Part shown: positions 1 through 6,039 of the stretch, piece after piece
Layout of the letters: each line of letters opens with the position of its first letter
How positions within the stretch are numbered: position 1 is the stretch's first letter
Assembly (NCBI GenBank): GCA_964606415.1
Contig: CAZSGN010000090.1
Span: forward strand, 1 to 10,207
From: CAZSGN01 sp964606415
Lineage (GTDB): Bacteria > Bacteroidota > Bacteroidia > Bacteroidales > JBBRXJ01
Reading direction: 5' to 3'
Length of the DNA stretch: 10,207 nt
Program-made: the position numbers and the translations under genes
Notes under the pieces: generated by a model
Told to the model about the DNA's origin: nothing
Databases searched by the model: none
The model's input: the letters and a program-made list of their open reading frames with translations, nothing else

Positions 1-179
1 AAAAATGAATGCACAACCCTGCATCTACTGCAAATAGTTTTACTCATACAGGTCATTTAGATTGTACCTTACTACAAATAGGTCGTCACCACGTAACTAT
101 AATAAGCTGCTTAGCAGCGTCCTGATTGTAAAAAATTGAAATAGATAAAGTAACATAACCGCGTAGCGGTGACCTGTTA
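1..179. repeat. Palindrome-rich non-coding segment, possible REP/IS200-type remnant
   Basis: No convincing gene is seen here. Three short perfect hairpins are present: ATGCA/TGCAT at 9-24 with a 6-base loop, GCTGC-TTA-GCAGC at 106-118, and ACCGC-GTA-GCGGT at 158-170. Longer-range complementarity also occurs: ACAGGTCA at 48-55 pairs with TGACCTGT at 170-177, and GTCACC at 85-90 pairs with GGTGAC at 168-173. On the minus strand the first hairpin is directly preceded by GTAG (25-28), the tetranucleotide found beside REP hairpins of RAYT (Y1 transposase) systems. No transposase is present in the window. A REP-like or IS200/IS605-type end is therefore only an inference; a structured 3' untranslated region of a gene to the left is equally possible. 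Confidence 0.3.
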
Positions 180-185
180 TTTTTT
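151..185 (+). terminator. Candidate rho-independent terminator of a gene left of the window
   Basis: The inner stem ACCGC/GCGGT (158-162 with 166-170) has a GTA loop. An outer stem TAACA/TGTTA (151-155 with 175-179) encloses it, and six T follow at 180-185. The T-run lies only on the plus-strand side, so it would end transcription entering from beyond the left edge. It cannot serve the minus-strand gene ending at 391. The two stems are separated by an asymmetric internal loop, which weakens the call. Confidence 0.4.
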
Positions 186-390
186 ATCCGACACTAATCA
201 TTAAAAATGATTTTGTAAACGAGAGGTATTTTATTGATTTTAAAACTATTTATTACTTTATTCGGATTCTCCATAAGTAATTGATCTTCTAGCTTCTCCC
301 CGATTTTTTATCGGGATGATTTCTGATTCCTTTATACTTACATTAAACCCACAAAATATGCAGTAGAACCTATTAATAATATTCAGAAAA
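186..390. other. AT-rich intergenic stretch with one hairpin
   Basis: No coding signal is seen. The only clear structure is CCCGAT-TTTTT-ATCGGG at 299-315, a 6 bp stem. It lies about 75 bp beyond the stop of the minus-strand glycoside hydrolase and could mark that transcript's 3' end, but it is not followed by a T-run on the minus strand, so it is not a canonical terminator. Confidence 0.35.
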
Positions 391-1839
391 TTAAGGCGAA
401 ACCCTGATGATCATGGGGTAATCCTTTAAAGGCATGTTTTTCAGGATCGTATTTCCTTCAACATATTCAATATTTTCAATTTCGGAATAATGACCATTCA
501 ATAGATCGAGCAGAACAGGTGCGTCTAATTTACGCCCATGAAGAATAACATCGACAACAGCTTCATCAATGGTTTCCTGCATACGGGTGGGAATCCAATA
601 AGCATAAAAAGTTTCACCGGCATCATTAATAAGAGCCGTTCCGAAAATATTTTTATTCTTCACTCCATAAAAACTACCTACCTCTTTAATTTTATAACCA
701 AGATCAAAATCAATAGTTTCTATTTCACCATTCAAAGTGGAGATCACATTTTGATACACCTCAAAGGCAGGTTTTTCTTCCAGGTTCACACGCTCTATTA
801 AACCTTTTGCATTATATCTATCTTTACTACCATACTCTTTAAGACAAAAATAGGTGCTCACACCGGCATCAAAAGAAAGATCTGTTAATGCTCTGCGTAT
901 AATCCATTTAGACTGGGTCTTATGATTCCAGGGACCACTGCCATTCCACCCCTTGCTATTCATAGCAGAAGGATACCCACATTCCCCCTGCCAGAGTGCA
1001 ATTTCTTCTCCAGAATTCTTAATTAAATCTTTTAAACCCTGAACAGGATGATCCAGGCGTTCATACCAAATGGGTGTAGCAACCTGTGCCTGAATCTTTT
1101 TCACAATGGCTTCCGGAAAAGCTGAATAAGGATGAAAAGTAAACACATCAATATACTTTGCAATACCAAGATCAAATAATTGTTGGGCAAAAGGAAGATC
1201 CAGCCGTGCCAGATTACCTCCAACTATTTTAACATTGTCATCATTGGCTTTTATTGTTTCAACAGAAGTCTTTACAAGTTGAAAATATTCCTCAGCATCC
1301 GGATCATCATTCCAGAACCATATAGAATTACCTTCATTCCATATTTCCCAATAAGTAATATCTTCGTGGTATCGGCGAACCATTTGCTCAACCCAATGAT
1401 CCCATGCCGCCAATTCTTTTTCCGTCACCGGAGGCCTGAATTCTGTGTGTTCCCGGTGCCCACCATGAAGACACAGATAAACCTCTACATCAATGTCATT
1501 TAAACCCGCAATGGCTTTATCCAGAATCTCCCAATGCATGTTGCCATCATTATCCTCAATATTAGACCAATCTACAGACAACCGGGCCCATTTTGCACCC
1601 AGTTTTTCAGTCCTTTCAATCAAAACAGGTAATTCATTTAAAAGCTTAGGCACATCTAATGAGTCGTACTCAGAATTTGTATGGAAAGGCATTGGATTAA
1701 ATTGAATCCCAAAAGCATTAGATTCAATTTCAGTTGTTTTTTTATGATCAATACTAATTAACTCAGATTTATCTTTAACCTTATTGGTACAAGAAAAAAT
1801 AAATGGCAGCAGCGCAAATAAAAAATATTTCTTCATCAT
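391..1839 (-). CDS. Lipoprotein glycoside hydrolase, clan GH-A (GH39/cellulase-like)
   Basis: This is a 482-residue predicted outer-surface or periplasmic glycosidase. The N-terminus MMKKYFLFALLPFIFSC is a lipoprotein signal with the acylated cysteine at residue 17. The rest reads as a (beta/alpha)8 barrel. WEIWNEG at 164-170 carries the expected acid/base Glu169 after the conserved Asn, and ALWQGECGYPS at 281-291 carries the likely nucleophile Glu286. TFHPYS at 234-239 fits the barrel strand between them. The last ~100 residues look like the small beta-domain common to GH39-type enzymes. The family (GH39, GH5-like or unassigned) and substrate cannot be fixed by eye; a retaining glycosidase acting on a plant, algal or bacterial polysaccharide is inferred. 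Two adjacent ATGs open the frame and either could be used. It is transcribed divergently from the DksA-like gene and has no SusC/SusD pair beside it. Confidence 0.82.
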   Translation of the reverse strand: MMKKYFLFALLPFIFSCTNKVKDKSELISIDHKKTTEIESNAFGIQFNPMPFHTNSEYDSLDVPKLLNELPVLIERTEKLGAKWARLSVDWSNIEDNDGNMHWEILDKAIAGLNDIDVEVYLCLHGGHREHTEFRPPVTEKELAAWDHWVEQMVRRYHEDITYWEIWNEGNSIWFWNDDPDAEEYFQLVKTSVETIKANDDNVKIVGGNLARLDLPFAQQLFDLGIAKYIDVFTFHPYSAFPEAIVKKIQAQVATPIWYERLDHPVQGLKDLIKNSGEEIALWQGECGYPSAMNSKGWNGSGPWNHKTQSKWIIRRALTDLSFDAGVSTYFCLKEYGSKDRYNAKGLIERVNLEEKPAFEVYQNVISTLNGEIETIDFDLGYKIKEVGSFYGVKNKNIFGTALINDAGETFYAYWIPTRMQETIDEAVVDVILHGRKLDAPVLLDLLNGHYSEIENIEYVEGNTILKNMPLKDYPMIIRVSP

Positions 1840-1901
1840 TACAGTAAATTATATTATTAATTAATGCTATCAAATTAACACTTCAAAACATTCTTAACGC
1901 T

Positions 1902-1930
1902 GAAAAATACTAGACAAATGATTGACAAAA
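1902..1930 (-). promoter_or_regulatory. Candidate Bacteroidota-type promoter for the GH-A lipoprotein
   Basis: Read on the minus strand, TTTTG (1930-1926) is followed after 16 bases by TATTTTTC (1909-1902). This matches the -7 consensus TAnnTTTG at all but the last base. It would give a 5' leader of about 60 bases. The spacer is slightly short and the region is AT-rich, so chance is a real possibility. A tandem pair of 9-mers, CCACAATAT CCACAATAA (1931-1948), lies directly upstream of the -33-like box, where an activator could bind. Confidence 0.3.
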
Positions 1931-2017
1931 CCACAATATCCACAATAATAGGGTATTAAATGAATATGAAATCGTTTAACAAACCATCGAAAAATGGGTA
2001 GTTAAAATGAAAATCAT

Positions 2018-2025
2018 TATATTTG
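2018..2025 (+). promoter_or_regulatory. Candidate -7 box (TATATTTG) of the DksA-like gene
   Basis: TATATTTG matches the Bacteroidota TAnnTTTG element exactly. It ends only 4 bases before the first ATG at 2030, so transcription would begin at or almost at the start codon and give a leaderless message. No good TTG -33 element is seen about 19 bases upstream, so the call stays weak. Confidence 0.3.
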
Positions 2026-2029
2026 ATAC

Positions 2030-2368
2030 ATGATGGAAACGGAAAAGAAAAAAGAGATTATTACTATTATCCATGCAGAAATAAAAAAACTGGAAGAAAA
2101 AATTGCTGAGCTGAAAGATTTCACTGATCCTGTCTCACCCGATAATGCAATTGGCAGAATTTCACGAATGGACGCCATCAATAATAAAACCATTTTTGAT
2201 GCCAGTATGCGAAATTCACAAAACCGGCTTAAAGAATTAAAGCAAATATTAAATATTAAAGATAAAGAAGACTTTGGCAAATGTATTAAATGCCATCAGG
2301 AAATTCCTTTTGAGCGACTTAAAATCAGACCTGAGATAAGACGCTGTGCAAAATGTCTAAACCTATAA
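2030..2368 (+). CDS. DksA/TraR-type C4 zinc-finger protein
   Basis: This 112-residue protein has the layout of small DksA/TraR regulators. A long N-terminal helical region (about residues 1-78) is followed by a four-cysteine zinc finger: C85-x2-C88 and C106-x2-C109, with the family's conserved ERLKIRPE at 95-102 between the pairs. The stretch SPDNAIGRISRMDAINNK (36-53) sits where the coiled-coil turn is expected. Known members bind the secondary channel of RNA polymerase and alter promoter response, often with ppGpp; a role in transcription control here is inferred from the family. At 112 residues it is shorter than E. coli DksA (about 150) and nearer to short stand-alone homologues. Two ATGs open the frame (2030 and 2033) and the next Met is residue 47, too late. 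No close partner gene is present: the next gene is 290 bp away. Confidence 0.85.
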   Translation: MMETEKKKEIITIIHAEIKKLEEKIAELKDFTDPVSPDNAIGRISRMDAINNKTIFDASMRNSQNRLKELKQILNIKDKEDFGKCIKCHQEIPFERLKIRPEIRRCAKCLNL

Positions 2369-2658
2369 ATCTTTCCTGCAACAAATAACCAATTGTGCAT
2401 TTCAGATACTTCTCTGCCATCCCTATTAATCAACTGTCCCAATCTTCATTGCAAGGCATAAGCTGCCAAAACCTTTCGAGAACATCCTTGGTTCTTCCCA
2501 TATTTAATTCACATTCCCATAAATATTAATTGGGTCTTCACACAATTTATAAATCCATATTCAGTTAATAAATATAATATATTAGAGGGAGAATATCTAA
2601 AGGGTTCGTCTATAATGTCCAATTTCTTTGTTGTTGCAAATCAAAAAACAGATAAAAA
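2369..2658. other. Intergenic region between the DksA-like gene and the sugar transferase
   Basis: No firm gene is seen in these 290 bp. On the minus strand a 23-codon reading frame (2501 down to 2430) starts MGRTKDVLERFWQLMPCNED and ends in TGA. The same frame then continues in a protein-like way (LIGMAEKYLKCTIGY) into the DksA-like gene, so it may be a decayed fragment of an unknown protein. TTTCTTTG at 2623-2630 is one base off the TAnnTTTG -7 element and lies 29 bases from the TTG start of the next gene, the same distance as the better -7 box of the GH3 gene. It is a weak promoter candidate without a clear -33 partner. Confidence 0.3.
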
Positions 2659-4050
2659 TTGACAAAAGCAAGATATTCAAAATATTTAAAACTGATTATT
2701 CTCCTTGGCGACCTGATCCTTTTTTTCCTGAGTTTTTTGATCAGTTCAAAAATTTTTAATCTATCCTTTCTTGAAACCATTCCCATATCTCCTTTATTTT
2801 TATATGTTTCTTTTTCATTGTTATGGATTCTGATTATTATCATCAATCCTGCTTTCCTTGAAGAAAGAATTCTTTACAGGGAAAAAATCATCCTGCATGC
2901 TTTTCAATTCATAATCATTCATTTCTTCGGTTTTCTCTTATTTCTGATGCTGTTTTATAAAGAGTACTTCCCTGTTAACACCTATTTAAAAACCTACCTG
3001 GTTATATTTATATTATTGACTGTTTGGCGTTTTCTAATGGTTACCCTGATAAAAATGTACCGCAAACAAGGGAAAAACTACAGAAAGTTTGCCATTATTG
3101 GATATAATGATGCCAGCAAAGAACTCAAGAGATATCTGACAGAAGACCTAACCAAAGGCTATTATTTCTCCGGATACTTTGACGATGCCCCCAATAACAT
3201 CCATAATCCCGAAATAAAAGGAAATATCAATGACTTCTTCCATCTAGCCAAAGAATTAAAAATCGATGAAGTTTTTTGTATCACCCCTGCCATTGACAAT
3301 TCCAGGATCAAAAAAATAACACGCTTTACAGAACGGGAATTGATACGATTAAAGTTAGTGCCGGTATTTAACAACTATATCAAACAAACAGCCTCTTTAT
3401 CCTTTTATGGTCAATTTCCTGTCGTGCAATACCGGGAAGAACCATTAGAGATCATGCCCAATCGTATATTAAAAAGAAGTTTTGATATTATTTTTTCATT
3501 ATTTGTCATTCTATTTCTTTTCCCTATTTTATTTCCACTCATAGCCCTTGCTATTCGTTTAGAAAGTAAAGGATCTGTCTTTTTCAGGCAAGACAGAAAC
3601 GGAGAAATGAATAAGATCTTTCCCTGCCTGAAATTCAGAACCATGATCCAAAATGGGGAAGCACACAGTAAACAAGCGATCAAAAACGATCCCCGGATCA
3701 CCAAAGTTGGACGTTTTTTGAGGAAAACCAACCTTGACGAACTCCCTCAATTTCTTAATATACTATGGGGACATATGTCTGTTGTTGGACCACGTCCCCA
3801 TATGTTAAAACATACAGAAGATTATTCCAAAATTATTGACCAATACATGGTTCGCCACTTCGTCAAACCGGGACTAACAGGGCTGGCCCAGGTTAATGGC
3901 TTAAGAGGCGAAACTAATGATCATCATCAAATGCAAAAAAGAGTTGAATATGATGTATGGTACATTGAAAACTGGTCATTTTTTTTGGATATTAAAATAA
4001 TTATACGTACAATTATTAATATGATCAAAGGTGATCAAAAAGCTTTCTAA
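2659..4050 (+). CDS. Undecaprenyl-phosphate sugar-1-phosphate transferase (WcaJ-like polyprenyl glycosylphosphotransferase)
   Basis: This inner-membrane enzyme (463 residues) moves a hexose-1-phosphate from a nucleotide sugar onto undecaprenyl phosphate, the first step of exopolysaccharide, capsule or O-antigen units. Four N-terminal hydrophobic segments (about 9-30, 45-62, 80-100, 112-131) are followed by a CoA-binding/Rossmann-like region (about 143-260) and the bacterial sugar transferase domain. KRSFDIIFS at 272-280 opens a further membrane or re-entrant helix (275-297). After it come KFRTM (325-329), DELPQFLN (360-367), SVVGPRP (374-380) and KPGLTGLAQVNGLRG (403-417), all family hallmarks. 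The sugar (glucose or galactose, for instance) cannot be told. The start is TTG: a stop codon lies two codons upstream, and the first in-frame ATG (residue 97) would remove three membrane segments. No Wzx, Wzy or glycosyltransferase gene is adjacent, so it is either an orphan initiator or an isolated end of a larger locus. Confidence 0.9.
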   Translation: MTKARYSKYLKLIILLGDLILFFLSFLISSKIFNLSFLETIPISPLFLYVSFSLLWILIIIINPAFLEERILYREKIILHAFQFIIIHFFGFLLFLMLFYKEYFPVNTYLKTYLVIFILLTVWRFLMVTLIKMYRKQGKNYRKFAIIGYNDASKELKRYLTEDLTKGYYFSGYFDDAPNNIHNPEIKGNINDFFHLAKELKIDEVFCITPAIDNSRIKKITRFTERELIRLKLVPVFNNYIKQTASLSFYGQFPVVQYREEPLEIMPNRILKRSFDIIFSLFVILFLFPILFPLIALAIRLESKGSVFFRQDRNGEMNKIFPCLKFRTMIQNGEAHSKQAIKNDPRITKVGRFLRKTNLDELPQFLNILWGHMSVVGPRPHMLKHTEDYSKIIDQYMVRHFVKPGLTGLAQVNGLRGETNDHHQMQKRVEYDVWYIENWSFFLDIKIIIRTIINMIKGDQKAF

Positions 4051-4082
4051 ATAAGCATTTAAAAAAAAGGTTCTACTGCTAT

Positions 4083-4479
4083 TTAAGTGGAAATTGATTC
4101 TGAATATCCAGCATTCAGAATAGCTCTATTATATGCTTCAATTCATTTACTGACTTCTTCAACTTGATTAATCAACAGACTACGATCACCATCATTTATA
4201 TCTTTTTCTAATATCAGATGGTATCAGGAGTCTTCAAGCGAAACTTGAGCGATATTCATGAATCTCATTCTGTCCGCTTTGCCTCGTTTTTTTTTTAAAT
4301 TCTTCAACAATATTAGCAGGTACTGAAATAATCGACCTGCATATTTGTGATGTCAACCCAAACATTTCTGTATACTCTGTATTCTTTAAAAATTCTTTCA
4401 TTAAGATAGTGGAAGAACTTATATTTTCTATTTTTGGGCATATATTTTCACAAACTATTAATTCATCAAAAGCAAAACC
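4083..4479 (-). pseudogene. Broken four-helix-bundle (S23/IVS-type) protein gene
   Basis: Read on the minus strand, the frame gives FDELIV near the start, MFGLTSQICRSIISVPANIV in the middle, and, after a frame change, NIAQVSLED, YHLILEKD, LINQVEEVSK and AYNRAILNAGY to a stop at 4085-4083. These are the ordered blocks of the four-helix-bundle family first known from 23S rRNA intervening sequences (for comparison YGLTSQ-R-A-VSIPANIAEG and NIAQGSLEE). The gene is disabled: a frameshift lies near 4250-4258 and in-frame TGA codons occur at 4226-4224 and 4145-4143, the first probably replacing a family Arg codon. There is no ATG at the expected N-terminus. Other genes here end in TGA, so recoding is unlikely. 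The function of intact homologues is not established; they are common beside surface-polysaccharide genes in Bacteroidota. It fills most of the 442 bp gap between the flanking genes. Confidence 0.75.
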
Positions 4480-4492
4480 AGCATAAATAATA

Positions 4493-5317
4493 ATGAGAAA
4501 AGAAGAAGAAGAAGAGCAAGCCTATCTCGATCAATTATTCAAAAAAGTCAATAGAACATTAGCTCAAATCGATGAAACAATGCAGTCCAAAAAACAAGAT
4601 ATTGATAACATGAACAACCATATGCAAGAGCATAAAAGGGACATGGATCATCTTCAAAAAAATGCACTACGCGAAACCATCTATAACTACAAAGTTTTAA
4701 ATACGTTATTTCCCTGTAAAAAAACCATCCTGGGCGATATCAACCAAAGCGTCAATCCTTTTAGTTCCTCAAACATAAACAGTATCCGCTCAGTATTTTC
4801 AAATGCAACCTGCATGACAATACTGAAAAGCTACCGCTCAACTTATGAAATGACAACATTTACAAAGAAAATAAACAAGGGGATTGAAATTGAACCCCTT
4901 GAACGCCACGGAGAAGAACCTGAAGTCACTCCATTAAAGAATACGGAAGAAGAAATTAAATATATAAAATCCTTAATTAAAGATTTTAACGAGCGTGGAG
5001 CTAATTCCTTAGGCATTATCTGCAAAACGCAAATTCAGGCAGATAAACTTTTTGAAGAATTAAGAGGAGAAGGCAGGATAAACCTGCTCAATGCTATTAG
5101 TGTCGCTTCTGGTAACGGAATAGTAATCACAACAGCCCATTTGGCCAAAGGCCTTGAATTTGACCATGTCATTGGCCCATTCTGTTCCGATAAAAATTAC
5201 CAGACAGAACCTGATAAACAAATGTTATATGTTGCCTGTACACGAGCTATGCATAAACTTAACTTAACCTACAGCAGCAGATTAACCCACTTTTTAGATT
5301 CAAAAATTGACAAATGA
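4493..5317 (+). CDS. Internally deleted HelD/UvrD-like superfamily I helicase (ATPase core missing)
   Basis: The 274 residues align in order with two separate parts of a HelD-type RNA-polymerase-associated helicase. Residues 1-63 are the charged N-terminal coiled coil (EEEEEQAYLDQ through HKRDMDHLQKNALRETI). From about residue 66 the sequence jumps to motif III (TILGDINQSVNP, 78-89), then motif IV (SYRSTYEM, 113-120), motif V (ITTAHLAKGLEFDHVI, 212-227) and motif VI (LYVACTRAMHKL, 245-256). Walker A, motif Ia and the DExx box are absent, so about 400 residues are missing compared with usual HelD-like proteins of roughly 700. The join near base 4682-4690 is in frame and no stop follows, so the gene is either a recent deletion or a functional small derivative. 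ATP hydrolysis as in HelD is not possible from this chain alone. Stops lie just upstream of the ATG, fixing the start. Its TGA overlaps the ATG of the methyltransferase gene. An assembly deletion is an alternative. Confidence 0.8.
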   Translation: MRKEEEEEQAYLDQLFKKVNRTLAQIDETMQSKKQDIDNMNNHMQEHKRDMDHLQKNALRETIYNYKVLNTLFPCKKTILGDINQSVNPFSSSNINSIRSVFSNATCMTILKSYRSTYEMTTFTKKINKGIEIEPLERHGEEPEVTPLKNTEEEIKYIKSLIKDFNERGANSLGIICKTQIQADKLFEELRGEGRINLLNAISVASGNGIVITTAHLAKGLEFDHVIGPFCSDKNYQTEPDKQMLYVACTRAMHKLNLTYSSRLTHFLDSKIDK

Positions 5318-5940
5318 GATGTCCGCTTTGTGATTCTTATCTTCAACAAAAAATGAATGATTCATTTTTTTATTGTAAAACCTGTTTCGCACTGGTAAAA
5401 GACAAAAAATACTACATATCTCCCGAAGAAGAAAAAGCCAGATACGAAACCCACAATAACGACGTCAATGATCCGCGTTATCAAAAATTCACATCACCCA
5501 TTACTGATTACGTGCTTGATCATTTTGCGCCTGATCATCAAGGCCTTGATTTTGGGAGCGGAACAGGACCTGTAATATCTAAAATACTACAGGATCACCA
5601 ATATAACGTTATACAATACGATCCTTTTTTCAATCCAAACCCGGAAACCTTTCAACACCAATATGACTACGTGTTTAGTTGTGAAGTATTTGAACATTTC
5701 CACCATCCTAAGAAAGAAATAAAAACCATCGCTCAACTGTTAAAACCCAATGGAAAATTATTAATATTAACCTTGCTTTACCACAAAGAAATTGAATTTG
5801 AAAAATGGAGCTATATCAATGATACCACTCATGTTTTTATCTACCAAAAAGAGACTTTTGAGTATATTGCAAGGCAAATGCCTTTTACAATAGAACATTT
5901 ATCTGAACGCCTGGTCATTTTAAGAAAAACTGATATCTAA
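5314..5940 (+). CDS. Class I SAM-dependent methyltransferase with N-terminal zinc ribbon
   Basis: This 208-residue predicted cytoplasmic methyltransferase has two recognisable parts. Residues 1-30 form a small zinc ribbon: CPLC (3-6) and CKTC (21-24). The Rossmann-fold domain follows. Motif I is LDFGSGTGP at 78-86, the acidic end of strand 2 is in QYDPFFNP (101-108), and the strand 4 region is SCEVFEHFHHP (122-132) followed by LLKPNGKLLI (142-151). The SCEVFEHF pattern is typical of Methyltransf_11/23-type enzymes acting on small molecules or isoprenoid-like substrates, but the substrate cannot be inferred. A linker rich in charged residues (38-58) joins the two parts. ATG overlaps the upstream stop as ATGA, which suggests translational coupling to the HelD-like remnant. 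No terminator-like structure is seen before the promoter of the next gene. Confidence 0.82.
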   Translation: MRCPLCDSYLQQKMNDSFFYCKTCFALVKDKKYYISPEEEKARYETHNNDVNDPRYQKFTSPITDYVLDHFAPDHQGLDFGSGTGPVISKILQDHQYNVIQYDPFFNPNPETFQHQYDYVFSCEVFEHFHHPKKEIKTIAQLLKPNGKLLILTLLYHKEIEFEKWSYINDTTHVFIYQKETFEYIARQMPFTIEHLSERLVILRKTDI

Positions 5941-6003
5941 TAACCATTCTAATAAAAGACTCAAAAAAAACGAATTTTATAACCAAGAGGAATCATCCTT
6001 TCT

Positions 6004-6011
6004 TATTTTTG
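6004..6011 (+). promoter_or_regulatory. -7 box (TATTTTTG) of the GH3-serine hydrolase gene
   Basis: TATTTTTG matches the Bacteroidota -7 consensus TAnnTTTG exactly and lies 28 bases before the ATG at 6040, giving a short leader of about 20-25 bases. A TTG-type -33 element is not clear; TTTTAT at 5975-5980 is the nearest T-rich match, a few bases farther away than usual. The 99 bp gap upstream supports separate transcription of this gene. Confidence 0.45.
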
Positions 6012-6039
6012 TCGTAAAAAAAAGCCCTAAATATTACCA

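Noticed and set aside
538..1705. Plus-strand reading frames of 70-107 codons opposite the glycoside hydrolase
   Set aside because: They are antisense to a strongly supported gene and show no recognisable domain.
2610..2846. A 78-codon minus-strand frame across the sugar transferase start
   Set aside because: It is highly basic and low in complexity, lies antisense to the membrane segments of a well-supported gene, and has no family resemblance.
4041..4072. Terminator after the sugar transferase
   Set aside because: Only a 4 bp stem (GCTT/AAGC) is present, followed by an A-run and not a T-run on the transcribed strand.
4234..4248. Hairpin TCAAG-CGAAA-CTTGA as a regulatory structure
   Set aside because: It lies inside the coding blocks (AQVSLED) of the four-helix-bundle pseudogene and is explained by its codons.
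4254..4263. Palindrome ATTCATGAAT as an operator
   Set aside because: It is within former coding sequence, is short, and is AT-rich; chance is sufficient.
4083..4479. The in-frame TGA codons as evidence of stop-codon recoding
   Set aside because: The same stretch also needs a frameshift, and other genes here (the helicase derivative and the fucosidase-like gene) end in TGA, so ordinary decay is simpler.
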